From: Elysia chlorotica
Taxonomy: Eukaryota > Mollusca > Gastropoda > Plakobranchidae
DNA length: 64,000 nt
Direction of reading: 5' to 3'
Assembly (NCBI GenBank): GCA_003991915.1
Contig: RQTK01000535.1
Location: 230,437 to 294,436, forward strand
The position numbers were made by a program, and so were the translations under genes. Below, piece by piece: positions 53,186 to 64,000 of this stretch; position 1 is the stretch's first letter, and the number at the start of each line of letters is the position of its first letter. The notes under the pieces were generated by a model, which was given only the letters and a program-made list of their open reading frames with translations, had not been told where the DNA came from and searched no databases.

Positions 53186-53408
53186 CCACTTCTGACACCA
53201 GTGTAGTGAATTCTAGGTGGATAAGTAAGGTAGAGGCTGATCAGATAGAGCTAATGGAATTCTGCATCGGATATCCAAGAAGGACGCATCTTATTCATGG
53301 AAAGACGAAACATCAACTGCTAAATCTACGCACAATCAAAACTATTGGCCACTCCCATTAGTGGCCAGAACCCCTCTGCCAAGTCAGACCAAAACCCAAT
53401 TCCACCAC
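53186..53408 (-). mobile_element. Ty3-type LTR with tRNA-Leu primer-binding site
   Basis: The LTR (53,202-53,408) belongs to the same family as those at 43.8 and 45.6 kb (AGGCTGATCA, ATCCAAGAAGGACG, CCAAAACCCAATTCCACCAC). Beside it, 53,186-53,201 is CCCACTTCTGACACCA, identical to the end of tRNA-Leu(CAG) with CCA. That marks it as the 5' end of a minus-strand element rather than a solo LTR. No Ty3 coding region follows; the NS1-like fossil does. Confidence 0.8.
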
Positions 53409-54490
53409 AATCTGAAGCTGGTGAGGACTCAACACAATGTGTATCTTGAACGCTTAATCGTCCTTTTTGAAATTCGTGACACCAAAATGTCATTTCTTCC
53501 AGGCTAATAACATCCTTTCCACAAATTCTTACCAACTTTACATAAATTTCAGAATGAATTTTGCCTTTTTTATTCTAAAATCGAATGACCCTACGGATTT
53601 TATCATTTGACCACTGAAAATGAAGGTTGCCATGGTGACTGAATCCGTTCACAATGGTGTTAAAACTTAACATTTGGTGCGCGATGAAAACATGTTGGAT
53701 TTCCGTTTACAGATTTAAAATTCGTAAAGTGGTTCAAAAGTTATTGGTTTACTTAAATGACTAAATAAAATGTATCACACGCCAAAAAGAAATAATAATA
53801 TATTAATACATAATACTTAAGTGTAATCTAAGTAAACAAGTAACAAACAAGCTTTTTCGGAGACTTATATTTCGATTAATCAGAAAATTTAAAATAAAAC
53901 TTTTCGAAGGCACACAGTCATCCTACTTTCACCTCCTGTGAAAGCCACATGCGTGATGACATTTTTGGTCTATCTAAAATGAACTATTGTGGAGACAAAT
54001 CGTCACCATAATCGGTATTTATCTATACCGTTTTTGCTTTTACCTATTTACACTCTGATTCGGAGGAGTTACAATGATTTTCTTTTATCGTTTTTTTTTT
54101 GTTCCTCACTTTTTCTTTTTTTCTGTTAATTTTATTTCTGTCTCCCCTGTCAGCCACCTTTTTTCTTTCTCTTTTCCCTCTCAGAGAGCTTAAACATTGT
54201 TTTCCTTCTGTTTTTGACTTTTCTCTCCTCCATTTCCTTTTTTCTTTTCTTTCTTCATCTTCTTTTTTGTTCTTTCATTCTTCAAGCTCTCAAAGAATTG
54301 ACTACCCCTAGGAAAATTGGAATGTGTTACCTTTTTTCTTGTTAGTTTACCTCGTTAAATCAGTGGTTGAGCCAATGGATCGCTTGTTACAGATGTAGCG
54401 CGCGGTGATCGCTTACCGATTACAGCCATAGAGCTGGCATCATCGTGGTACTACTGTCATTTCGTGATCAAGGGTCGCGGTCTCTGATGT
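53409..54490. other. Non-coding, with dispersed repeat copy 3
   Basis: From about 53,440 it shares CGCTTAATCGTCC, TTTGAAATTCGTGACACCAA and CTTACCAACTTTACAT-like blocks with the repeats at 36.07 and 37.17 kb. The remainder is T-rich with no gene seen. Confidence 0.45.
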
Positions 54491-55140
54491 TATAGCCTTC
54501 CTGCATCCTTGACATGAACAGTAGCAGCACTTCCTATCCCCCTTGCGACGAAATCCTTAGCAATTTGTACTTGTAGAGAGGATCTCCAGCAGACGTTGAA
54601 GGGGATGCCTGATTACTTAAGCTCCCATATTGTTGGGCTGCAGTTGTATCTGGAGGTGTTGCAGCAATAGCAGTAGGAGTCACAACTGTCACGTTTGTCA
54701 GCCACACAGCTGGTGGTGGTGCTCCACTGATTGATTTCTGCAGTGGACATTTCTCCTTGAGGCAATAATGTTCGATTTGTTTATTGCAGTATTATAATAG
54801 TCTAATGGAAACATACCAAAATATTTGAATTCCTTGAAGACATCATTTTTGTTTGCTGTTGGGGCTTCGTAAGCTGTTTTGAAAGTGACTGCAAATTATC
54901 GTTCAAAGGTGATGTGGCTCTCGGCCTGCTGGGGCACAGCCTCTTTCCAATGTTATTGGCTTTCATTACAGAGAAAAAGGTGACGTTAAGGGGTTGGAGA
55001 GTGAGGAGCGCGTGTAAACAGGAAACCAGTAGTATCCCGTTCTCCCTGCATTTTGTTACAGCTCTTAGACTTAGATATGAGACATGACCGTTAATGGCAA
55101 GAAGGAAGGGCTTCTTTATGCGGGCTGTTTGTGGCACGAA
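54490..55140 (-). mobile_element. pogo/Tigger-type DDE transposase remnant
   Basis: The minus strand at 54,802-55,137 encodes KKPFLLAINGHVSYLSLRAV, NGILLVSCLHALLTLQPLNV and FFSVMKAN. This corresponds to LL-DGH-SH, NG--L-CLP-H-TH-LQPLDV and F--FK of jerky/Tigger transposases. The catalytic Asp of DGH is Asn here. Sequence at 54,540-54,750 fits the poorly conserved C-terminus. Plain DNA transposon, inactive. Confidence 0.75.
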
Positions 55141-56740
55141 CCATTAAAAAAAAAAGCTCTGTGGTGGTCTAGCCCCGCGCTCTACTTTCAGGCGCTCAAG
55201 TTTGGCGTTTTGATCGCATAATTCAACCATGGTGCACTTGTTTTGTTTAAACCTGGCATAGCCGCTGAAAATTAAAAAAAAAAAAGAGAGTAAATCAACT
55301 ACAATAACGTCATCCAGGTATTTAGAGAGACCCATACTTTAAAAAAAAAGTTTGGACTTGCTGAAAGGAATGGGTGTTATAGCTAAATCTAAGACCCTGT
55401 AAAGTATTATTTTTGTTCAATAAAGTGCAAAAAAAAAAAAAAAAAATTACCGCAACGAGAAAATCACTATCCTAAAACCCTGCCATAACATATTACGGTA
55501 TACTGGATGCATATAACACACAATACTACTCAGCGTGTTGCTAACAGAGAAGATACTGTATCTAGCTGACTTTTTGTCTACATCACCGATGACAAAAAAA
55601 AAGGGCGCGACCCTCTATTTTTAGGGCTGAGACTCTTCCTCCTTTAGGTTAAAATCCTCCTTTTTTAAATACCAAATTTCACTTATGTGGCCCAGTTTCC
55701 TCCTTTTTTTTCATCTTTATGGCAACAATTTTTATGTCATGGTGATATAAATTTCAGTGCTTACATGTAAAGTGGCTCTGACCTCTGAAAGTAAGAATGA
55801 AGATAGTGAAATTTATCCACCTGTCTTTTCAATAAATAAAACGCCACAGATTTAATCGTTTTAGAAAAAAACATGTGCCAGTCCCACACTCACAGCATCA
55901 GAATCGACAAGTGGCGCGATTTTCATGAAAATCTGTAATGGGGTAATTATCTTTGTTTAAAAAAATACCCTGAACATTTTCAGGAGCTGCACGTTTGAGT
56001 TTTGATTGTCTCTGTTTTAATTAGTATTGAACGTAGTGGCTGTCTTGAGCTTGGCTTTCTTCTTTTGGCTGTGTCCCACAGCACACGCTGGTTCCGTCGA
56101 ATTCTTATCCATGGCGCTGTGGTTTTTAAACATTGTTAGCGAATTCATCCACTTGATGGCATCTTACATACCATTCTCTTAAAGGGAGGAAAATGTGACA
56201 TATTTTCGCATTTAAAACTTATATAGATCTATAACGTTTTGATGCTATATATCGAATACAAACTTGAACTCGAACTTCGTTACTCATAGCGCACGATGAT
56301 ATAGTCTGTGGCTTTGCAAATCTGTTTTAGTTTTTCCCTGTTCACGGATTTCTTCTCTTTTTGTAGATTTATGCAAATTTTATTACTGATCCAAGAAATG
56401 TTGGTTTCATCATTGGGCCATGGATGAACATTGCCTCGTCCTGTTTTTCAGCCACTCCCGTTTTCCCGTTTCCCCTCTACCACTCTTTTGTGATTCAATT
56501 GGTATTATGCATTTAACTTTTTGTTCCCCCTCCCAACGACCCTTTAGTTTAGCTGTAGGATTGCACTGGACTGTATGGACCAACTGTAAACTGTTCTTAT
56601 ACTTGTGCCACATTGGTCTCGCTCTATTCGCAAGTCTCCAACCCTATCAATCACTCACTCACTTGCATAGATTGAGTATGAAAACATCTTCTAAAAATGA
56701 GCTTATTATCCATGAACTTGATTAAGATATACGTGTGATA
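55141..56740. other. Unassigned AT-rich sequence
   Basis: No gene, SINE or coding remnant recognised; several poly-A/T tracts. The short frames at 55,144-55,335 and 56,410-56,725 have no recognisable content. Confidence 0.45.
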
Positions 56741-58345
56741 CTGCACAGACCAATTTTACTCTTGAACCATTTGATGGACTCTCACCTGAAATATCTGAAG
56801 AATAAATGTCAAAAAGCACTTAATCTCATTAAAACTTTATCCGGGACAGAGTGGGAAGCAGAGAGTCCATCATCTACCTCTACCGCTCTCTGATACCATC
56901 TAAACTCCACTGTGGTGGCCTAGTGTATGGCTCTGCCAGACCGTCATATAGTAAAATGCTAGACACTATACACCACCAAGGACTGCGTCTCAGCGTCGGG
57001 GCATTTCGTAGCACACCGGTAGAAAGCCTTTACGTAGCTGCAGACGAACCATCCTTGTCAGAAATAAGAGACAAACTATCCTCACAATATGCAGTCAATC
57101 TAAAAACTCATCCTGACAATCCTGCTTTTCACCCTGTTTTCCCAAAACAAACTCACTCACTCACCCACCCAACTTATGTAGAAAAATTCCAATCTTCACC
57201 GAACGCGATTCCACCTTTTGAAATTCGGGTTCAGCAGCTCCTTCTTGAAATCAACTTAGACATTAACTCTATTCAAGAAGTCCCTCCCTGGACGCTGGAA
57301 AAGCATTCTTGACCTGCCAGCTCTCCAGAAGGATAAAACTCCTTCAGAAGTATATAGAGAAAAGTTTGAACAAATCTTTGAAAATCATTCTGATCACTAT
57401 CTACTTTTCACTGACGGGTCTAAAGATGAGACCTGTGTCGGAGCTGCCTGCCAGTCATCCTCAGCAGATAAATGCTGCGGGGTGAATGCGAAGGCGTCCA
57501 TATTTACCGCGGAGGCAATGGCCCCGTGCATGGCACTAGACACTGTCTCCACCTTAAGAAAAGACACATTTTTAATCCCCTCTGACTCGCTCTCTCTGGT
57601 GAAAGTGGTGGGGAAGGCAAACTCCAAAAATCCTAAAATTCTCAAAATACTAGAAAAAAAATTCACGAAATACAGACGAATGGTAAGAAAATTGTTCTTT
57701 GCTGGATTCCCAGCCATGTTGGAATCGAAGGAAATGAAATGGCTGATGAGCTCGCCAAAATGGGGCTCGAACTTGAACCTACTCAGTTGCAAATACCAGC
57801 ATCCGATGCTAAGCCAATTATACACGCGTTTATAAGAGAAAACTGGAAGGCGCGACGGAACAATTATGACAACCAACAAATTACACTGTGTCCAACCACA
57901 TCTAGGTCACTGGGCAGTAATTTCTCAGGCAAGACGACGAGACCAGGTGGTACTCGAACGAGTCCGACTTGGACATTCTCATTAGTCACATTCTGGTTGA
58001 TTGTTCAGTTTTCGGGAAAGAAATTTGTACCTGGCCTCCAAGCCACTAGAGAGCATATTTACTTATGTTAGTCCTCAGCGCCTACTGAGGTACCTCAAGG
58101 ACATTGATGTATATAATAATATTTAAATGCGATAATCCTACACATGGATCTTTTAAACTACTGTATATACCACCCTTCACCTTTAACCAAACTTTTAACG
58201 CACAATTTTTATATTTTCACTATTCAGAGAGCTAAAGGAGTCACCATTGCTACTAGTGTAATGCATCAACTGGCTAAGGACATAATGGGCACAACATAGT
58301 CGTTACCGTGCTGACGTGCCGTAAAACAAACTCACTCACTCACTC
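56740..58345 (+). mobile_element. LINE copy 1 (Jockey/I group), 3' part with RNase H
   Basis: The end of the reverse transcriptase (HLKYLKNKCQKALNLIKTLS, YRSLIPSKLHCGGLVYGSA, HQGLRLSVGAFRSTPVESLY) is followed by RNase H (FTDGSKDETCVGAA, IFTAEA, SDSLSLVK). Then comes a 3' UTR ending in ACTC units near 58,345. It has several frame interruptions. Having RNase H after the RT places it in the Jockey/I group of LINEs, but the clade is not certain. Confidence 0.85.
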
Positions 58346-58418
58346 ACTCCTGTATTTATCTTTACACGAAGTCCTACAATATGTACACCCCATTCTCAAT
58401 TAAGTACAAACGGGGTGT

Positions 58419-58556
<138 letters not shown>

Positions 58557-58559
58557 CAT

Positions 58560-60145
58560 AGTTATCACCTTTGGAAAGAGCTTTTAGTCATCACCGGAGG
58601 AAAAATAACCTGTGGAGGAAGATATTAGTTATCACCAAATGAAAAAAAACTTTGCACTGACATGTTTATAACACTTCTTTGTAGACCAGATTTCTTGTTA
58701 TCGATGACTGCGGTGAGCACAGGTAAGCAATGTTGTCTCGCTTTCCGCTTCTGGACAGCGCAGCATAAAGCATCCCAAGGGAGAAGACTGGCTGTTGCAG
58801 ATCTAGTCCGATAGAATGCAAAGTTTGTCCCTGTGCCTTATTGAGTATGGCAAAACACCCCTTTAACTTTCGGATTTGAATGGGAATGTTGTGTCTGATG
58901 GCTGGAGCGGTATCCTAGGCACGAAATGAATCTCACCTATGTGTACCACGACAGCTATTTCCACTTCTACTGTATTTCTGTTGCCAGAACGTATGATGCA
59001 TCTTGTTCCATTCATCAGTTCTGGAGGCTTTATGGATCTAAGCAGCATCACCGGCATTCCAGCTTTCAATGATAGAATATGTTGTGGGAGTCATGAGATC
59101 TCAATGGAGTTTAAAAATTCAGCAGGAAATTTAACAGACTGTTCCTCATCCACCATTGAATTTATAGAAGTGTATGGACTTAAGGGTTAGGAATTCTGAC
59201 CATCACGCTGCATTAGCCAGTCTCTATTAACACATTTTGTGTCTAAACTTGGATATATTGTGATAACAAAGTGGTTTTAAGTCAGCACACTGTTTTCCAA
59301 AATGATGAATGGATAACATGTAGTCAGGGGCAGTTCTATTGTTTTGCTGAAGACCATTTTCCAACGCACAGTAGATCTTCTGAGCCAAACCCTCATATTT
59401 GTTGTCAGTTGGATGTCACAGAAGGCCACAAATAAGAGGATTTAAGACACGGATCGACGATAGTTGTTCGAGTTCCATGTGGGACGACAGGGAGGATTTG
59501 TCGGAAGTCACCACACATTCACAAAAGTCCACCCATTATATCGTTTGTAGATCTAATGTCACGTAATGTGTTGTCAATGGCCTCAATCACTTTTCTACGA
59601 AGCAAAGTTACTTCATCAGTTATCAAAAGTGTAGCCTCCTGCAGCAGTTGTGATAGGGCAGTCCCTTTCTTTATTGAATATGTTACAGAGTCACTGCTAT
59701 TGATGTTTATGGGCACCTTAAATGTGCTGTGAACCGCCCGTCCTACTGGTAGACGTGCAGCTGCCAAGCCAGTACTTGCAGTGACAATAGCAATGTGCTG
59801 CTTTGCTCTTTGACATGCTAAGAGTCTCTATCAAAAATGTCTTTCCACAACCATCAGGTGCACCCAGAAAGATCAATCCACCTACTTTTTCCTTTATTTT
59901 GCCTTCAATGGCACGAACCATATTTATCTGTTCTGTTGTTAACGTATTCCTTTTTCCATTGGCAATTTCATGTTGATGTTCAATGTTGTGGCATTCTTCT
60001 CTTGTGTCACTAACTCACTCTCACTCTGTACTCCTAACGAAATTTTTCCTCCACAACATTTGTAGGCACAGGTAAACCATAAAATTGCAGATCTGATCCA
60101 TCTATTGCATGCAAAGTGTTTCTGATACGAAACTCGACTACGGCA
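58560..60145 (-). mobile_element. Helitron fragment 1: PIF1-like helicase
   Basis: Minus strand: Walker A at about 59,850 (GLIFLGAPDGCGKTFLIETL), then LLITDEVTLLRR (Walker B region, usually DE) and RDIRSTNDIMGG. Further on, GMPVMLLRSIKPPELMNGTR and FVPRIPLQPSDTTFPF from the C-terminal part. This is the PIF1-type helicase of animal Helitrons. It has several frame interruptions, including a missing middle part. Interrupted at about 60,146 by LINE copy 2. Three TAGTTATCACC-like motifs lie beyond the stop. Confidence 0.8.
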
Positions 60146-61470
60146 GCGTAGTGTATGGCTCTGCCAGATCATATTATATAAAAATGCTAGTGCAAGAACG
60201 CTAGGTGCAACATAAACTTTGATAATATACAAGATGTGAGAACAATCTAGATTCACTTCAAACATATATTGTTGATGATAGATCTAGTAGAAGAGAGGCG
60301 TTCGTGAGGAAAGCCGTTGGGAAAATCGTGCAGTTTGTGTTGCTCTTATACTGATCTTAGGCCCAGTCTCGTCGTCAGTCTTAGCAGTTAAAGTTTCCAG
60401 TTGGAATTGTCAGTTTGTCAGTGCGGTCGATAATTAAGTCGCTGACACTGGCACTACTGTGTCGGATGTAACAGTGCGTAATCTGGTTGTGGAGCTAAAA
60501 CCAGCTCAGGTGGGTTGTCCACGTAGTGCGGTGGGCAGTTTTGTGCGACAGGCACAGGGTCGGAATGGTCCACGTGAGCTGTCTTTAGACGGTCTGTGGA
60601 AATCACCTCTTGGCGGTCTCCGATCATGACGCGGAATGTTTTATCACCAGAAGCTAGGACGCGATAAGGGCCATCATATGGTTGTTGAAGTGGTCCTCGG
60701 TGACCATTACGTCGGATTCACCAATGTAATAACGCTAGGTACAACATAAACGTTGTTAATATACAAGATGTGAGAACAACGTAGATTCAATTCAAACATT
60801 TATTGTTGATGATAGATCTAGTAGAAGAGAGGCGTTCGTGAGAAAAGCCGTTGGGAAAATCGTGCAGTTTGTGTTGTTCTTATACTAATCTTAGGCCCAG
60901 TCTCGTCGTCGGTCTTAGCAGTTAAAGTTTCCAGTTGGAATTGTCAGTCTGTCAGTGCTACAATAGACACTATACACCACCAAGGACTGCGTCTCAGCCT
61001 TGGAGCCTTTTGTACTACGCGGGTAGAAAGCCTTCATGTAGCTGCAGACAAACCATCCTTGTCAAAAAGAAGAGATCTATTCTTGCAATATGCCGTCAAT
61101 CTAAAATCTCATCTTGACAATCCTACTTTTCACCCTGTTTTCCACCCAATTTATGTAGAAAAATTCCAATCTTCACCAAACGCGATTCCACCCTTTGGAA
61201 ATCGACTAGACACTAACTCTATTCAAGAAGACAAATTTTCGGAAATCCCTCCCTGGACGCTGGAAAAACCAGGAAGCATTCTTGACCTGGCAGCTCTCCA
61301 TAAGGACAAAACCCCTCCAGAAGTATATAGAGAAAAGTTTGAACAAATCATAGAAAATCATTCCGATCACTATCTTTCACTGACGGGTCTAAAGATGAGA
61401 CCTGTGTCGGAGCTGCTTGCCACTCATCCCCAGCAGATAAATGTTGCGGGGTGAGTACGAAGGCGTCAAT
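60146..61470 (+). mobile_element. LINE copy 2, interrupted by an LTR-element remnant
   Basis: 60,146-60,190 matches copy 1 at TAGTGTATGGCTCTGCCAGA, and 60,963-61,470 resumes directly with GACACTATACACCACCAAGG and continues to the RNase H start. The 770 bp between are the LTR remnant. The copy is 5'-truncated within a Helitron helicase. Confidence 0.8.
60191..60958 (-). mobile_element. Ty3/gypsy remnant with two 234-bp LTRs
   Basis: Direct repeats at 60,191-60,424 and 60,725-60,958, about 94% identical by eye (14 differences counted), flank 300 bp. These 300 bp consist of a primer-binding-like site beside the second LTR (TGGTGAATCCGACGT, near tRNA-Trp type) and, on the minus strand, the C-terminus of an integrase (PYRVLASGDKTFRVMIGDRQ, VISTDRLK). 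CsRn1-like by primer type and this motif. The rest of the interior is lost. Moderately old; inserted in LINE copy 2. Confidence 0.85.
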
Positions 61471-61820
61471 ATTTAATGCGGGTGAAAGCGGTGGGGGAGG
61501 AAAACTCCAAAAATCCTAAAATTGTATTTGGAATCCGTGTTCAGCAACTCCTTCATGAAATCGACTTAGATAAAAACTCTATAGAAGAAGACAAATTTTC
61601 GGAAATCCCTCCCTGGACGCTGGAAATACCAGGAAGCATTCTTGACCTGGCAGCTCTCCATAAGGACAAAACCCCTCCAGAAGTATATAGAGAAAAGTTT
61701 GAAAAAATCATAGAAAATCATTCCGATCACTATCTTTCACTGACGGGTCTAATTAAGATGAGACCTGTGTCGGAGCTGCTTGCCACTCATCCCCAGCAGA
61801 TAAATGTTGCGGGGTGAGTA
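61232..61820. repeat. Tandem duplication with 360-bp period inside LINE sequence
   Basis: 61,232-61,459 and 61,592-61,820 are almost identical from CAAATTTTCGGAAATCCCTC to GATAAATGTTGCGGGGTGAG. The second carries a 3-bp insertion near the RNase H start. High similarity suggests a recent duplication. Confidence 0.9.
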
Positions 61821-62590
61821 CAAAGGGTCCATATTTACTGCGGAGGCAGTGGCCCTGTGCATGGCACTCGACACTGTCTCCACCTTAAGAAAAGACACAT
61901 TTTTAATCCTCTCTGACTCGCTCTCTCTGGTGAAAGCGGTGGGGGAGGAAAACTCCAAAAATCCTAAAATTGTTAAAATACTAGAACAAATTTACGAAAT
62001 ACAGAAAAATGGTAAGAAAATTGTTCTCTGCTGGATTCCCAGCCATGTCGGAATCGAAGGAAATGAAATGGCTGATGGGCTCGCCAAAATCGGGCTCGAA
62101 CTTAAACCTACTCAGATGCAAATACCAGAATCCGATGTTAAGCCAATTATACACACGTTTATAGGAGAAAACTGGAAAGTGCGATGGAACAATATGACAA
62201 CCAACAAATTAATTACACTGTGTCCAACCACATTGAGGTCATTGGGCAGGAATTTCTCAGGCAAGACGACGAGACCAGGTGGTACTCGATCAAGTCCGAC
62301 CTCGACATTCTCATATTACTCACGCCTTTCTATTGAGAGGTGAAGAGTCTCCACTATGTCAAACCTGCAACTGTCAGTTGTCCATTAGTCACATTCTGGT
62401 TGATTGTCCGGTTTTTTACCGGGAAAGAAATTTGTACCTGGCTTCCAAGCCACTAGAGAGCATTACTTATGTTAGTCCTCAGCGCCTACTTAGGTACCTG
62501 AAGGACACTGGTTTATACAATAAAATTTAATTGTGATAATCATACACATGGATCTTTTAACTACTGTAAATACTCTTCACTTTTAACCAG
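61470..62590 (+). mobile_element. LINE copy 3, RNase H and zinc knuckle
   Basis: Best preserved copy. Encodes SDSLSLVKAVGEENSKNPKI, CWIPSHVGIEGNEMADGLAK, then CQTCNCQLSISHILVDCPVF, RERNLYLASKPLESI, ending VSPQRLLRYLKDTGLYNKI. RNase H residues D (SDS) and D (NEMAD) are kept. Its 5' part is a direct duplication of copy 2 sequence. The 3' UTR breaks off at about 62,590 into copy 4. Confidence 0.85.
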
Positions 62591-63115
62591 CATCCGATGC
62601 TAAGCCAATCATACACACTTTTATAAGAGAAAGCTGGATGGAAGGCGCGATGGAACAATATGACAACCAACAAATTAATTACACTGTCCAACCACACGGC
62701 GGTCACTGGGCAGGAATTTCTCAGGCAAGACAACGAGACCAGGTGGTAATCGATCGAGTCCGACTTGGACATTCTCATCTTACTCACGCCTTTCTATTGA
62801 AAGGTGAAGAGCCTCCACTGTGTCAAACCTGCCACTGTCAAGTTTTTTTTACCGGGAAAGAAATGTGTACCGAGCTTCCAAGCCACTACAGAGCATATTT
62901 TCTTAGGTTAGTCCTCAGCGCATACTTAAGCACCTGAAGGGCATTGGTGTATATAATAAAATTTAACTGTGATAGTCCTACACATATATCTTTTAAACTA
63001 CCGGTACTATACATACCCTTCACTTATAACCAAACTGTTCATGCACAATTGTTATGTTTTTACTACTCAGAAAGATAAAGGAGTCACCGTTACTACTAGT
63101 ATAATGCAACTAGCT
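62591..63115 (+). mobile_element. LINE copy 4, C-terminal end and 3' UTR
   Basis: Begins abruptly at GCATCCGATGCTAAGCCAAT (mid-ORF in copies 1 and 3). It continues through FLLKGEEPPLCQTCHCQV to a 3' UTR similar to copy 1 (AAAGGAGTCACCGTTACTAC). Frame interrupted. Confidence 0.8.
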
Positions 63116-63149
63116 GTGTACCCGTTCAATGAACAGGGAGGGAGGGAGG

Positions 63150-64000
63150 TTTTAATTAAAAGTTGCATATCACCTAAGGAAAAAGAATCAATTATCACCT
63201 GAGAAAAAAGAATATTAGTTATTACATTAGAGCAACGAATTAACTATCATCTGGAATGAAGAGTATGTGTGTGAAGAATAAGTTGTCATCTGTAAAGAAA
63301 TAGTAACAAAAAAAAACTTTAGCCCGCAATAAATGGACTTTACTAACCTTATAGAACTTCTGTATAGACCACATTTCTAGCCAGTCCTAGAGATGATAAA
63401 GTGGTGATGGAATCTTCCTTTCCTGTTCTAGACAGAGCCACATACAACATACCATGTGCAAAAATTGGCTGTCGAAGATCTAATCCGATGACTTTTAGTG
63501 TCTGGCCCTGGGCCTTATTTATTGTCATGGCAAAGCAGGGTCGTAAGGGAAACTGTTTCCTTTCAAACTGGAAGGGGAACATGGTGTCTGAGGGCCTTAA
63601 GGGTATTCTTGGTATTGAATGATGCTGCCCTGAATAAATCCCTGCGGCAATTACTACTTCAACAAAATGTCTGTTACAATTGTGGATGATACACCTTGTG
63701 CCATTCATGAGCTCCGGTGGCTTTATTGACCTAAGTAGCATCACTGGCATGCCACACTTAAGATCTAAGACATGTGGTGGTAACCCTGACACCTCTATTG
63801 AATTGAGAAATTCTACAGGAAATTGTACAGCCTGCTCCTCATCTACTACTGAATTGATTGCAGTGTATGTGTGTGTTTGTGTGGGTAGTTTTTCAGCTAA
63901 GAGTTTATTGATTTGACTGACACTGTCATTATGAGGTGCAAGAATAGCTCTTTGCATTAGCCAGGTATGATTCTCATAATTGCTATGAATTTGAGGGTAA
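63150..64000 (-). mobile_element. Helitron fragment 2: C-terminal PIF1-like helicase
   Basis: An uninterrupted minus-strand frame of about 200 residues (63,349-63,957 and onward). Encodes ILAPHNDSVSQINKLLAEKL, GMPVMLLRSIKPPELMNGTR, HSIPRIPLRPSDTMFPFQFE, CFAMTINKAQGQTL and FAHGMLYVALSRTG. These are the late helicase motifs (INKAQGQT, YVALSR) of PIF1-type Helitron helicases. It runs off the window end. Better preserved than fragment 1 and a separate copy, because both contain the MPVMLLRSIKPP region. Degenerate ATTATCACCTGAG-like units lie beyond its stop (63,160-63,290). Confidence 0.88.

Noticed and set aside
54099-54311. Hydrophobic 70-residue frame resembling a membrane protein
   Set aside because: Arises from a TTTTCT-rich tract; no start context or homologous motif seen.

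Overview
This is a eukaryotic window with long introns, GT-AG splicing, many microsatellites and dense transposon remains. The best anchored gene is an ionotropic receptor of the IR25a type, a protostome co-receptor. Together with an abundant tRNA-derived SINE and the mix of Ty3, Helitron and LINE remnants this suggests a mollusc, probably a gastropod. The phylum is inferred; the protostome IR25a is read from the sequence.

Region 1 (1-5,685) is 3' flank with no gene: microsatellites, SINE pieces and a possible poly(A) signal. Region 2 (5,686-25,804, minus strand) holds a complete IR25a-like gene. I resolve 17 coding exons whose phases all agree and whose lengths sum to 2,931 nt (976 residues plus stop). 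They give a signal peptide, amino-terminal domain, split ligand-binding domain, three membrane helices and a pore loop. The M1-M2 loop is expanded to more than 130 residues. Several splice sites lie against SINEs or microsatellites.

Region 3 (25,805-30,342) is the spacer between IR25a and a second, divergently oriented gene. Region 4 (30,343-40,331, plus strand) holds five phase-consistent exons (687 nt, 229 codons) that look like a signal peptide plus an iGluR/IR-type amino-terminal domain. No ligand-binding or channel exon follows in the remaining 23.7 kb. The gene therefore either has a very long, transposon-filled intron or was cut off by insertions. Its introns hold LINE fragments, a mariner fragment and an intact SINE with a 13-bp target-site duplication.

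Region 5 (41.2-64 kb) is a graveyard of mobile elements. It has Ty3/gypsy fossils on the minus strand (41.7-48.0 kb), a TatD-type nuclease fragment joined to one of them, and a PHD finger after the integrase of another. Next come a SWIM/PHD-type transposon-like protein with a 16-residue tandem repeat (49.9-51.3 kb), a parvovirus-like NS1 helicase fossil lying next to an LTR and primer-binding site (52.3-53.4 kb), and a pogo/Tigger transposase remnant (54.5-55.1 kb). From 56.7 kb there are four 3' ends of one RNase H-bearing LINE and two Helitron helicase fragments. A small two-LTR Ty3 remnant is inserted in the LINE, which is inserted in a Helitron.

The two host genes probably both encode ligand-gated chemosensory or glutamate-receptor-family subunits. 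IR25a proteins are known to act as co-receptors with tuning IRs, so a neighbouring receptor gene in divergent orientation may be functionally linked, but this is inference.
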